64,000 bases of DNA, from positions 2,620,001 through 2,684,000 of the forward strand of contig NZ_ARWA01000001.1 of assembly GCF_000385335.1 (NCBI RefSeq). Reading direction: 5' to 3'. Origin of the DNA: Methyloferula stellata AR4. Its GTDB lineage: Bacteria; Pseudomonadota; Alphaproteobacteria; Rhizobiales; Beijerinckiaceae. Position 1 is the first letter of the stretch. Each line of letters opens with the position of its first letter. The notes beneath the pieces were generated by a model. That model did no database searches, was not told the DNA's origin, and saw only the letters and a list, made by a program, of their open reading frames with translations. Position numbers and translations under genes: made by a program. Below, one piece after another: positions 35,787 to 43,217 of the stretch.

Positions 35787-36386
35787 ATGACCGAAGCAAA
35801 CGGGCGCAAAGCCGATCACCAAATCGATCCGATCTTTCTCGAACGATGGTCGCCGCGCGCCTTTACAGGAGACTCCATTTCGGAAGCCGACCTGTTCCGG
35901 CTTTTCGAAGCGGCGCGTTGGGCGCCGTCCACCTATAATTCGCAGCCCTGGCGGTTCTGCTATGCGCGGCGGGAGACGCCGGCCTTCGATAAATTTCTGG
36001 GCCTTTTGTCGGAGACCAATCAGAGCTGGACCAAGAACGCGGCGGCTCTTGTTTTCGTCGTCTCGAAGAAGAGCTTCACGCCGGCCGGGCAGCAGGCGCC
36101 GATCGATTCCTATAGCCATTCCTTCGACACAGGCGCGGCGTGGGCCTCATTGGCCTTCCAGGGTTTGAAAATGGGCTGGGCGACGCATGGCATGGGCGGC
36201 TTCGACCATGCCCGTGCTCCGGGCGAACTGAACCTGCCCGAAGGACATCGCGTGGAAATGGCTATGGCGATCGGGCGGAAAGCCGACAAAAGCGTACTTC
36301 CGGAAGCCTTGCAGGCGCGGGAAAAACCAAGCGCCCGCAATCCCCTCACGCAATTGATTTTCGAGGGTGGCTTTCCGCGAGGGTGA
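35787..36386 (+). CDS. Nitroreductase-family protein
   Basis: A 199-residue FMN-dependent oxidoreductase-like protein. The N-terminal FMN-binding motif FLERWSPRAF and RLFEAARWAPSTYNSQPWRF are typical, and the GAAWASLAFQGLKMGWATHGMGG stretch forms the second flavin-contact region. The substrate may be a nitro compound or quinone; the family is broad. The ATG at 35787 fits the family start. It is transcribed in line with the sulfate-binding protein, 98 bp behind it. Confidence 0.9.
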   Translation: MTEANGRKADHQIDPIFLERWSPRAFTGDSISEADLFRLFEAARWAPSTYNSQPWRFCYARRETPAFDKFLGLLSETNQSWTKNAAALVFVVSKKSFTPAGQQAPIDSYSHSFDTGAAWASLAFQGLKMGWATHGMGGFDHARAPGELNLPEGHRVEMAMAIGRKADKSVLPEALQAREKPSARNPLTQLIFEGGFPRG

Positions 36387-36496
36387 GCCGGTCCGCGGGC
36401 TGCCTTCCACGGACGTGCCAATTTGTCGCGATTTCTGTGGAAGTCTCTGATCTCTTCGATTATTCTGACACGGCATCGCACCACAGGGAGGATGCC

Positions 36497-36751
36497 ATGC
36501 CTGAGAAACAGAAGCCCACGTCGGAAATCGTCAAAAAAGCTGCGCACTTCCTCAAACATCCCGAAGCCGCAACTTTGACCGATATCAAGTCCATGGCTGC
36601 GAGACTCATGGACGATCAGCGCAATGATCCGATGGCGCATAAGGCCACCGCGATCAAACCCAAGATGAAGATCGCTGCGCCTGCGCCTACGAAAGCATCG
36701 GCGCCCGTAAAGGAACCCGCAAAAGCGGTAAAAAAATCCAAGGCTGCTTAA
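36497..36751 (+). CDS. Small basic hypothetical protein
   Basis: An 84-residue protein with a strong Shine-Dalgarno (AGGGAGGA) before the ATG. The first 50 residues form a helix-rich segment (EIVKKAAHFLKHPEAATLTD and onward); the rest is a lysine/alanine/proline tail (APVKEPAKAVKKSKAA) like nucleic-acid-binding tails. No family name is recognised. Confidence 0.65.
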   Translation: MPEKQKPTSEIVKKAAHFLKHPEAATLTDIKSMAARLMDDQRNDPMAHKATAIKPKMKIAAPAPTKASAPVKEPAKAVKKSKAA

Positions 36752-36875
36752 GACCACTCCGGCTCCGCATCGGCCGAAGACGCAGGATGCGGAGTCCATC
36801 ATCTCGCAAGGATGATCGCGCCTGCATTGAACCGACCGGCATCTTCCCCGCCTTCATCGATCGAGGGAGCGACCC

Positions 36876-37142
36876 ATGATGTACCGCATCGAATTCGTCC
36901 ATAATCGCAATGTTTTTTTCGCCTTTTCCTTTGGCTCGGACGATCGGCGCGATGCGCTGCAAGACATTGCCCGCAACATCATTCGCGGCTATTTCGGCGA
37001 CAGCAAAGAGCCGCGTCCCGTCGAACCGCATCCAGTCATCGCCGATCTCATTCAGATCAAGGACGAGAGCGATGCCAAGGTCGCAAGCTGGTCGCTTCGG
37101 CAGGAATTCATCGAGAGACGAAAAGAATACGCCAAGAGCTGA
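36876..37142 (+). CDS. Small hypothetical protein
   Basis: An 88-residue, soluble, charged protein with a beta-rich N-terminal part (YRIEFVHNRNVFFAFSFG) and a helical C-terminus. It starts with two ATG codons and a GAGGGAG Shine-Dalgarno. No family or motif is recognised. Composition and codon use match its neighbours. Confidence 0.6.
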   Translation: MMYRIEFVHNRNVFFAFSFGSDDRRDALQDIARNIIRGYFGDSKEPRPVEPHPVIADLIQIKDESDAKVASWSLRQEFIERRKEYAKS

Positions 37143-37449
37143 GGCGGCTTAAGTCCTAAGACTCTCGTTTCTAGCGTAGCCCTATTGGGGTATTGAATTG
37201 CCTCATGCGATGCCGCGCGTCCTCGCGCTTTCAACTGGCGCATGATTTCGCAAATGCCCAGGATTTGGATCGATCATTCACTCAAAAGCTTAAAGCGTAA
37301 TCCTCAGTTCGGTCGCCATGATCGCGGCTTGCGGCTCCTTCAGATTTTTTTCGTTGACTGCCGGGGCCGTGCCAGCTTGATAGAGCGTACACGCTGCGTT
37401 TTTAAACACGACCTATTGCCGGTAGAAATGTGATTGGAGACCATGGCGA
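37143..37449. other. Gene-less region before the radical SAM gene
   Basis: These 307 bp hold no gene I can support. TTGACT at 37354-37359 with TTGATA 17 bp later (37377-37382) is a plausible promoter for the radical SAM gene. Confidence 0.45.
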
Positions 37450-39018
37450 ATGGCCAACATCATATTGATCAATCCGCGATTCGAGGCGAGCTATTGGGGG
37501 ATGGAGCACGCGCTTCATCTCATCGGATACAAGGCCAATATGCCAGTCGCGGCGCTGCCCTTGCTCGCAGCGCTTACGCCCCGGGAACATAACATCACGC
37601 TGATCGACGAGAACGTCGAGCCGATCGATTTCGATCTTTGCGCCAAGGCCGATATCATCGGCCTGACCGGGATGACAGTGCAGAGATTCCGCGCAACGGA
37701 AATCCTCACCGAATTGAAACGCCGCGGCTGCTTCACCGTCGTCGGTGGTCCCTGGGTTTCGGTGAAGGAAGATTATTTCGGACCGCTCGCCGATGTCATC
37801 ATCGTTGGCGAAGCGGAGGAGACTTGGCCGAAATTTCTTAGCGACTGGTCGCACGGCGAACATGCCGGCCGCTACGAGCAGGCTGAGCGTACCGACATGA
37901 CGAAAGTGCCGGTGCCGCGCCACGATCTCATGAAAATGAAATTCTATGCCGTCGGCACCGTGCAATTTTCGCGCGGCTGCCCCTTCGCCTGCGAATTCTG
38001 CGATATCATCGTGACCTTCGGCCGGACGCCGCGGATCAAGACCACGCCCCAGATCATCGCGGAATTGGAAGCGTTGCGCAAAACGGCGGGCATACGCGCG
38101 GTTTTCATCGTCGACGACAATCTGATCGGCAATAAAAAGATCATCAAGGAGGTGTTGCGCGAAGTCATCGCCTGGCAGAAGACGCATGACTACCCGCTGA
38201 CCTTCTTTACCGAAGCCTCGCTCGATCTCGTCGAAGACGAAGAGCTCATGGCGCTGATGGACGAAGCCAATATCCGTTCGGTTTTCGTCGGCATCGAAAC
38301 GCCGAATGAGGAATCCCTCAAAGAGACCAAGAAGACGCAGAATCTGCGCGGCCACAACCGCAGTATTGCCGAGAAGGTAGAGGCGATCCAGGCGCATGGA
38401 ATCGAAGTCTGGAGCGGCATGATCCTTGGGTTCGACAATGACAGCCCGGATATTTTCGACCGGCAGATCCGTCTCGTCGAGGAGGCAGGTATCGTGCACG
38501 CCTCGGTCGGCATGTTGTCCGCCATTCCGAAAACGCCTCTCTACGACCGGGTCGCGCGCGAGAACCGCCTCGACCTTGCAGATCGCACGGAATATGGCAC
38601 CAATGTCATTCCGCTCGGCATGGATCGCGCGACCTTGCGCGATGGCTATCTGCGCGTGCTGCGCGAACTTTACGATCCGCAGCGGTTTTTCGAGCGCGTC
38701 GATACGCTTTATTTCGATGGCCGGCTGAAGCCGAGTTCGCGCGATGCCGAGCTGAGCAAACGACCCGTCCGCCGTATCCTGCTCAGCCTGCAGGCGCTGC
38801 TCATCGCCGGCGGGGCTTTCGTGAAATTGCGGACAGTCATCGACGACGCGGCCCTCAAGAAGGCCTATGGGCGCATCGCCTGGAACCTTTTGCGCCGCCG
38901 CCCGTCGCCCTTCGTGGTGCAGGCCTATGCGATCAAATTCGTGATGCATTATCATTATCACAAGCTGGTCTCGACCATGGGCCGGAACGCGGACGGGCAT
39001 CTCGTGAATATGTTCTGA
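37450..39018 (+). CDS. B12-binding radical SAM protein with DUF4070 C-terminus
   Basis: A 522-residue enzyme. The N-terminal 150 residues form a cobalamin-binding-like fold (VVGGPWVS and VGEAEETWP motifs). The radical SAM core has the 4Fe-4S ligands in SRGCPFACEFCD, where the spacing CxxxCxxC is exact. The last 150 residues match DUF4070, the domain also found in hopanoid methylases of this architecture. It could methylate or rearrange a lipid or peptide, but the substrate is not known. It has GGAG 10 nt before the ATG. A small conserved gene follows 55 bp later. Confidence 0.88.
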   Translation: MANIILINPRFEASYWGMEHALHLIGYKANMPVAALPLLAALTPREHNITLIDENVEPIDFDLCAKADIIGLTGMTVQRFRATEILTELKRRGCFTVVGGPWVSVKEDYFGPLADVIIVGEAEETWPKFLSDWSHGEHAGRYEQAERTDMTKVPVPRHDLMKMKFYAVGTVQFSRGCPFACEFCDIIVTFGRTPRIKTTPQIIAELEALRKTAGIRAVFIVDDNLIGNKKIIKEVLREVIAWQKTHDYPLTFFTEASLDLVEDEELMALMDEANIRSVFVGIETPNEESLKETKKTQNLRGHNRSIAEKVEAIQAHGIEVWSGMILGFDNDSPDIFDRQIRLVEEAGIVHASVGMLSAIPKTPLYDRVARENRLDLADRTEYGTNVIPLGMDRATLRDGYLRVLRELYDPQRFFERVDTLYFDGRLKPSSRDAELSKRPVRRILLSLQALLIAGGAFVKLRTVIDDAALKKAYGRIAWNLLRRRPSPFVVQAYAIKFVMHYHYHKLVSTMGRNADGHLVNMF

Positions 39019-39073
39019 CTCTTCGGAACATACGCATGCGTCTTGCTTGGCCTGTTCGAGCTTGGAATGGAGT

Positions 39074-39307
39074 ATGACCAGCCGCATGTATGCGATCGAT
39101 TTTTATGGAACGAAGCCCGATGGCACGCAGGCGGGACCGGAAAAACTGACATTCCCAGGCGATCGTCTGCCGGACGCCATCACAGCCGCGCATATTCTGA
39201 TGCAGACGAACAGATTTTCCTGGGGCAGCGCCACGTCGTTCAAGATCTTCGAGGAGGATCTCGTGCTCGTCTATAGTTCGGACCGTGCGAACAAGACGGA
39301 AGGCTGA
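39074..39307 (+). CDS. Small hypothetical protein behind the radical SAM gene
   Basis: A 77-residue soluble protein (starting MTSRMYAIDFYGTKPDG). The ATG at 39074 follows GGAATGGAG. It lies in line with the radical SAM gene and may be its partner, but nothing beyond position supports that. No family is recognised. Confidence 0.6.
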   Translation: MTSRMYAIDFYGTKPDGTQAGPEKLTFPGDRLPDAITAAHILMQTNRFSWGSATSFKIFEEDLVLVYSSDRANKTEG

Positions 39308-39627
39308 GCCTGGCGTCGCCGCGATGCGTGCACATCGCAGCGTTTGAGCTGGATCTTCTGCTAGATAATTTTACGTAGCGGCGCACCTGAACCGGCGGTC
39401 ATCGCCATCAGCGGCATAGTCCCGTTCGCACATATTTGATCGACCCCAGCAAGCCCGGCTGGTGCGGGGTCTAAGCTCAAAACATCCGCCTTTGTCTCGC
39501 GCGCTCGGCACAATTGACGTGTCGTCGCGAAGCTCTGCCTTGCACTGCGACATAGTGGGGGGCTTGAGAACCAATTCGCGAGCGCAACATGCCGCTTGTG
39601 CGTAACGGTAAGAGAAGGAATCTATTG
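39308..39627. other. Gene-less region with two hairpins
   Basis: These 320 bp lack a supported gene. GCGATG/CATCGC (39321-39338) forms a short hairpin just after the small gene, and GACC-CCAGC / GCTGG-GGGTC (39442-39471) a larger one. The second could belong to a small RNA or a leader; I cannot tell which. Confidence 0.4.
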
Positions 39628-39897
39628 ATGAAAACTTTAAAGACCCTCGCGATGGCCAGTGCGGCTGCACTCACGCTCGGCGCAACTGCGATCGCGACTC
39701 TGTCGCCGGCCGATGCACAGGCCTATCGCGGCGCTCCGGTCCTTCACGGTCCGCTCGGCGTCACCGCTGTGCCCATGGAAGAGGCCAGCACGAATTTCGG
39801 CTATCGGAATTGGCCCTATGGTGATGGCACGTACCGCGGCGTGTTCAACGCGCCCGGCTATTATGGCTATTATGGCTATGATCGCAACGGCTACTGA
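39628..39897 (+). CDS. Small secreted Gly/Tyr-rich protein
   Basis: An 89-residue protein with a signal peptide (KTLAMASAAALTLGATAIATLSPADAQA, shown here in part by its ends KTLAMAS and PADAQA). The mature part of about 58 residues ends in a run of Gly and Tyr (NAPGYYGYYGYDRNGY). Such short exported proteins are common in the order and are usually unnamed. AGAAGGA precedes the ATG. Confidence 0.7.
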   Translation: MKTLKTLAMASAAALTLGATAIATLSPADAQAYRGAPVLHGPLGVTAVPMEEASTNFGYRNWPYGDGTYRGVFNAPGYYGYYGYDRNGY

Positions 39898-39943
39898 GCA
39901 TCGGGCCGAAAAGTGCGAAGCGGTTTTCGGACCAACCCGATGC
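39898..39943. repeat. Short palindromic repeat, class E-like, copy 3
   Basis: GCATCGGGCCGAAAAGTGCG and CGGTTTTCGGACCAACCCGA TGC pair through GCATCGGG/CCCGATGC and CCGAAAA/TTTTCGG. It starts inside the stop region of the secreted protein gene, so the gene's end overlaps the element. Confidence 0.7.
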
Positions 39944-40021
39944 GATTAAAAGACTCAAGAGCACCGGACCGAATTTGATGCGAACGCCCACCGCTTTAGG
40001 CCGCATATAGCCTGACACAAG

Positions 40022-40055
40022 GCCCCGTCGGCTCCAGCCGGCGGGGCTTTTGTTT
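40022..40055 (+). terminator. Intrinsic terminator
   Basis: GCCCCGTCGGC and GCCGGCGGGGC pair over eleven positions with one G-U around TCCA, followed by TTTTGTTT. It should end rightward transcription from the small secreted gene. Confidence 0.85.
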
Positions 40056-40169
40056 GGCCGCGGTCAGCCAGCGATGGAACCTTCTTTCGGATTATTCATA
40101 ATTGATCCATGACATGCTGATCTTATGTCTCACCGCATGCTTGGGCGGAAACACGGGGGAGTTGGCGCG

Positions 40170-40409
40170 ATGGATCAGATCACGATCGTTGAACGGGAGC
40201 TTCTCGAATTGGGCGTGCCGGCGAATATGGACGCCGAGGAATTGCGCCGCCTTGCGAAGGATGTGCTTTGGCAGGCTTTGGAGCTCGACTCCGTCCATGC
40301 GCTGAAGGCGCCTTTGGCCAGCATCCAGACGGCCTATGAAGTGCCCTATAGCGCGGAGGATTGCGAACGGGCCGCGGGCGTGATTTGGAATATGGCTCAC
40401 GATGCCTGA
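40170..40409 (+). CDS. Small hypothetical protein
   Basis: A 79-residue acidic, helical protein (MDQITIVERELLELGVPANM at the start). The ATG at 40170 has a GGGGGAG Shine-Dalgarno at 40156; an earlier in-frame ATG at 40125 has none. It converges on the lipoprotein gene with 10 bp between. No family is recognised. Confidence 0.6.
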   Translation: MDQITIVERELLELGVPANMDAEELRRLAKDVLWQALELDSVHALKAPLASIQTAYEVPYSAEDCERAAGVIWNMAHDA

Positions 40410-40419
40410 GGCAGAGGCG

Positions 40420-40767
40420 TTAAGGCGCCGATTCGATTTGTGCCGACTGACCCGAAGCCGCGGAGCCCAATGAGAAGCCGAGCACGAGCTTTTCGGGCGT
40501 CTGCTTGAACTCTTTGAGGACGGCGAAGCGGACCGCTTCGGAAAGCTCGCTTAAGGGTTTGGCGTCATAGACGCGCGGAAAAGTCACCGTCACGACTTCG
40601 AGCGTGCCGTTCGTCCAGTGGAACCCGACGTCCGGTTTTAGTCCGGTCACCTGTTCAAGGTCCTCTCCGACGGCCTTCACATGTTTGAAACCGTCCATCA
40701 GCATGCTGATCAAGCCGCAGCCGGCAAGGCTGGTTGCGAGAAAAAGGATCGCGAAAATTTTGTGCAT
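40420..40767 (-). CDS. Small lipoprotein of unknown function
   Basis: A 115-residue protein with a clear lipobox (TSLAGC, cysteine 17) after a short hydrophobic signal, so it should be lipidated. The mature part is predicted to be mixed alpha/beta, with VGFHWTNGTLEVVTVTFPRV as its most structured stretch. Nothing in it points to a family I can name. Its upstream region merges into the AT-rich start of the next gene. Confidence 0.7.
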   Translation of the reverse strand: MHKIFAILFLATSLAGCGLISMLMDGFKHVKAVGEDLEQVTGLKPDVGFHWTNGTLEVVTVTFPRVYDAKPLSELSEAVRFAVLKEFKQTPEKLVLGFSLGSAASGQSAQIESAP

Positions 40768-40920
40768 GGGCGCGGTCCGCCGGGCTATCTACGAGATTGA
40801 AACTGTCGCCTTCACAGTATGCATTTTCGTTAGTTCTTCAAACCGAGATACTACCCAGTTTTTTCTATATTATACGCTGCGTAATAACGTATTTTTTTGT
40901 TCTGAAGTTTGGATAATAAG

Positions 40921-41742
40921 ATGAAATTTATAAGCTACGCTCAAAATTTTGAGGATGTAATGCTTCGGCGCGCACTAAAGGCTATCGAAAACGGGTTCTA
41001 TATCGATGTCGGCGCCAATCTCCCTGAAGCGGAATCCGTCACCAAGGCATTTTACGATCGCGGCTGGTCGGGCATAAATATCGAGCCGACCGACTATCCA
41101 TTCGAGCAGCTTCAGGCTTCGCGGCCGCGCGATATCAATCTGAAAACCGCGTGTTGGAAAGAAGCTGGCGAGGCGCCGCTTTTTCTCATCACTGAAAGCG
41201 AAGCTTTCGCAACGCTCAATCCAGATATGGCCGCTCTTCACAAGGAAAGCGGACGTGAGGTGATCTCGCAGTCTCTCACGACAACAACGCTGCGTGATGT
41301 CTGCAGCACCTATGTCAAAGACCGAGACATTCATTTTCTAAAAGTCGATGTGGAAGGCGGCGAGCTTGCCGTTTTTGAAGGCGCCGATTTCACACGATGG
41401 CGGCCATGGATCATCATTGGCGAAGCCCATGGCCCGGACCCGATGGTGAATTTCTACCAGCCATGGGAAGATCTGCTTTGTAAAGCAAATTACTGCTTCG
41501 TTTATTCCGATGGGCTCAATAGATTTTTCGTGGCTAAGGAACACGAAGAGCTTCGTAACGCCTTTCTCGTGCCTCCAAACGTCTACGATAATTTTATTAC
41601 GGCGTCTGCCTTTAAGCTCCTGGAACGGGCCGAGACCGCTGAAAGACAAGCATTGGATCTCGCGCGGGAGTTGGAAGCGCTACAGAAAGCGGCGGCGGCG
41701 GCGGCGGCGAATAAAAATAGATGGTGGAACATTTTTTCATAA
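40921..41742 (+). CDS. FkbM-family methyltransferase
   Basis: A 273-residue SAM-dependent methyltransferase. The SAM motif GFYIDVGANLPEAESVTKAF (about 25-44), NIEPTDYPFEQL and HFLKVDVEGGELAVFEGADF are the FkbM signature. Members methylate sugars or polyketide oxygen atoms, often in surface polysaccharide. The C-terminus has a heptad-like helix and eight alanines encoded by a GCG repeat. The upstream 80 bp are strikingly AT-rich and the gene stands without sugar genes, so acquisition by transfer is plausible. A TTG at 40909 is an alternative start. Confidence 0.88.
   Translation: MKFISYAQNFEDVMLRRALKAIENGFYIDVGANLPEAESVTKAFYDRGWSGINIEPTDYPFEQLQASRPRDINLKTACWKEAGEAPLFLITESEAFATLNPDMAALHKESGREVISQSLTTTTLRDVCSTYVKDRDIHFLKVDVEGGELAVFEGADFTRWRPWIIIGEAHGPDPMVNFYQPWEDLLCKANYCFVYSDGLNRFFVAKEHEELRNAFLVPPNVYDNFITASAFKLLERAETAERQALDLARELEALQKAAAAAAANKNRWWNIFS
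41690..41709 (+). repeat. GCG trinucleotide repeat inside the FkbM gene
   Basis: About seven GCG units in tandem encode alanine. Changes in copy number would keep the frame and only alter the length of the alanine stretch in the C-terminal helix. Confidence 0.8.
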
Positions 41743-41787
41743 GCAAAATGGCTCCACAGAGTCCGAGGATAGGCCTCGTGGGAGGTC

Positions 41788-41880
41788 GTGCATCAGTTTG
41801 AAATCTGTCCCTCTAATCGCCCGCTCGCCGAACCCTATGTCTTTCCGGTATGCTTAGCGGAAAGCATGGAGGGTGCGGTG
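41788..41880 (+). promoter_or_regulatory. Structured leader, copy 1 of an inverted pair
   Basis: It begins with a 42-nt block (41788-41829) shared, with one mismatch, with 42936-42977 on the other strand. After a variable 19 nt comes TATGCTTAGCGGAAAGCATG then GGAGGG. Two alternative stems exist: ATGCTT/AAGCAT (41850-41855 with 41862-41867) and CTTTCCG/CGGAAAG (41841-41847 with 41858-41864). ACCCT (41832-41836) can pair with AGGGT (41870-41874) and cover the Shine-Dalgarno. Confidence 0.6.
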
Positions 41881-42099
41881 CTGGCCGCGATTGTTCTGCT
41901 TACAACGTCTATTGCCGCAAACGGGCCTGATTCTCCGGACAGTGCGATGATGCGCTATTCAGATTATCTAGCGATGATAGCTTGTCTTGAGGAGCATCCA
42001 AAAAGCCCAACCCAAACAGACTCTGAGCACATTCAGGATTGTATAAAAAGGGTCGTTACGGCGCGCGTTGAGCGCGAGAAAAATCAGGTAGAACAGTAG
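41878..42099 (+). CDS. Small protein behind the structured leader, copy 1
   Basis: A 73-residue protein if translation starts at the GTG at 41878, 4 nt after GGAGGG. It opens with a hydrophobic segment (LAAIVLLTTSIAA) that could be a signal peptide, followed by a soluble part with two cysteines (MIACLEEHP and HIQDCIKRVV). The frame stays open upstream through the whole leader to a GTG at 41788, so a longer form cannot be excluded. No family is recognised. Confidence 0.45.
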   Translation: MLAAIVLLTTSIAANGPDSPDSAMMRYSDYLAMIACLEEHPKSPTQTDSEHIQDCIKRVVTARVEREKNQVEQ

Positions 42100-42116
42100 A
42101 TGCCTAGAGGACCCAA

Positions 42117-42233
42117 ATGCCAAAGCGTCCCGCCGACGCTGGCATCTCTGATCGGCTTTGGAGCATGCAAGATATTGAGGCTTTGATCGATGCGAAGAAA
42201 GATGCGCCTAAAGCCGCGGCTTATAAAATATGA
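42117..42233 (+). CDS. Tiny ORF, 38 residues, possible gene relic
   Basis: It reads MPKRPADAGISDRLWSMQDI and 18 further residues, with AGAGGA 6 nt before the ATG. An out-of-frame ATG at 42100 gives MPRGPK and then runs out of family-like sequence; MPRGPKGEKRPAD-like starts are known from small unnamed rhizobial proteins. The two frames together suggest a frameshifted remnant. The function is unknown. Confidence 0.3.
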   Translation: MPKRPADAGISDRLWSMQDIEALIDAKKDAPKAAAYKI

Positions 42234-42300
42234 CCCTGGGGCTTGGTCTGCCATGACACCATCGAAGATCGGTCTGTTGCTATGATCCCTGGGCGCTCGA

Positions 42301-42573
42301 TTACACGAGCGGCGGCCATTCAGGCGCCCATAGCTCTTCCGGGTCATAGACACCGATGATGCCGTCTGCTCCGGCAAATCCGGAGGCTTGTTCGAAGGCC
42401 TCCGAAATCGAGGGGTCGTCGGGCACGGTCGATCTGACGTCCAGGGAACCGCAATCCCCGATCACGATGGCGGTGACGCGGCCGGCGATTGTTTTGTCGT
42501 CCCGCAGCATCGGAACGAGCGTCACTTTATAGGTGCTCATGTCGGCTTTGCTGATTTTCTTGAATGTCGCCAA
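42301..42573 (-). CDS. Small hypothetical protein
   Basis: A 90-residue protein starting at a TTG (42573) with GAGGA 7 nt upstream, or at the ATG at 42540 without a good site. It has a beta-rich opening (YKVTLVPML..KTIAGRVTAIVIGD) and an acidic C-terminus ending EELWAPEWPPLV. It has no recognised family. A 24-bp palindrome lies 56 bp before the start. Confidence 0.5.
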   Translation of the reverse strand: MATFKKISKADMSTYKVTLVPMLRDDKTIAGRVTAIVIGDCGSLDVRSTVPDDPSISEAFEQASGFAGADGIIGVYDPEELWAPEWPPLV

Positions 42574-42628
42574 TTTAATATCCTCGCGTATCGTGGGTCG
42601 TGGGCGCGATCTTTGAAAAACAGGGTAC

Positions 42629-42652
42629 TGTCTCAGTTTAGAAACTGCGACA
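42629..42652. promoter_or_regulatory. 24-bp near-perfect palindrome
   Basis: TGTC-T-CAGTTT, AG, AAACTG-C-GACA: ten of eleven positions pair. It lies after one leftward small gene and before the next. On the minus strand TTTTT follows about 8 nt later, so it is either an operator for the 42573 gene or a weak terminator for the 42893 gene. Confidence 0.5.
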
Positions 42653-42674
42653 ACAACCGACGATGTTCTCAGGC

Positions 42675-42893
42675 TTAATTCAAATTCCGGCGCGTGATCG
42701 GATTGGCCTGGTAGCGCCAAGGCTGATCTTTGCCGCCCTGGTGGCGCTTGATATGATCTTTGCCTGCCAACTCGTTGAGTTTTTCTCTGATCTGCGGCTC
42801 TAACCTCTGCGCGACGCCTTTGACGACCTCCTCAAACGTCAGCGCTTGGTCGGTAGACCCAAGCGTGTCCATGATTGTGGCATCTAGGTCCAT
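42675..42893 (-). CDS. Small protein behind the structured leader, copy 2
   Basis: A 72-residue soluble, charged protein starting at the ATG at 42893, 7 nt after GGAGG. The segment LTFEEVVKGVAQRL..IREKLNELAGKDHI looks like a small winged-helix or helical bundle, and the C-terminus is basic (RYQANPITRRNLN). As with copy 1, the frame stays open upstream through the leader. No family can be named with confidence. Confidence 0.5.
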   Translation of the reverse strand: MDLDATIMDTLGSTDQALTFEEVVKGVAQRLEPQIREKLNELAGKDHIKRHQGGKDQPWRYQANPITRRNLN

Positions 42894-42977
42894 GGTCGCA
42901 CCTCCATGCTTTCCCGTAAGCATAGCGGAGGAATAGGCGAGCGGGCGATTAAAGGGACAGATTTCAAACTGATGCAC
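42894..42977 (-). promoter_or_regulatory. Structured leader, copy 2 of an inverted pair
   Basis: Reading leftward, the 42-nt block (42977-42936) is followed by 11 variable nt, then TATGCTTACGGGAAAGCATG and GGAGG. ATGCTT (42923-42918) pairs with AAGCAT (42911-42906), and CCTCC (42931-42927) pairs with the Shine-Dalgarno GGAGG (42905-42901). The result is a stem that would hide the ribosome-binding site of the 42893 gene. Confidence 0.6.
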
Positions 42978-43051
42978 TACCCAGCGCCTGGTAGTGTTGA
43001 CAAAAGAACAAAAATAGAACATAAACGCAACATCGGTCAGGGAGTGTTCCT

Positions 43052-43129
43052 ATGTTGCGTATGTTTGAGGATTTCGCCGAGCTCATGTCTCTCGCGGCGC
43101 TTCTGGCGCTGATCGCGGCCGTCGCCTGA
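43052..43129 (+). CDS. Tiny hydrophobic ORF upstream of dnaE
   Basis: A 25-residue peptide (MLRMFEDFAELMSLAALLAL then IAAVA) with GGGAG 7 nt before the ATG. It ends about 90 bp before dnaE. It could be a small membrane peptide or a leader peptide. Length and simplicity make chance possible. Confidence 0.35.
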   Translation: MLRMFEDFAELMSLAALLALIAAVA

Positions 43130-43217
43130 GAGGCCGCATCTTGTTGAGAACTTTGGGCCGGTGCTTCTTTGGGGCGCGGCCTGAAGCTACTGTCCGGCGC
43201 TTCGGTGGAGTGGCCTC

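Noticed and set aside
37443-37600. Out-of-frame ATG at 37443 before the radical SAM start
   Set aside because: It gives a short frame without family features; the ATG at 37450 leads directly into the B12-binding fold.
41788-42977. Reading the inverted leaders as terminal repeats of an insertion sequence
   Set aside because: The segment between them encodes no transposase, there is no target-site duplication, and the repeats end at the Shine-Dalgarno of each gene rather than at element borders.
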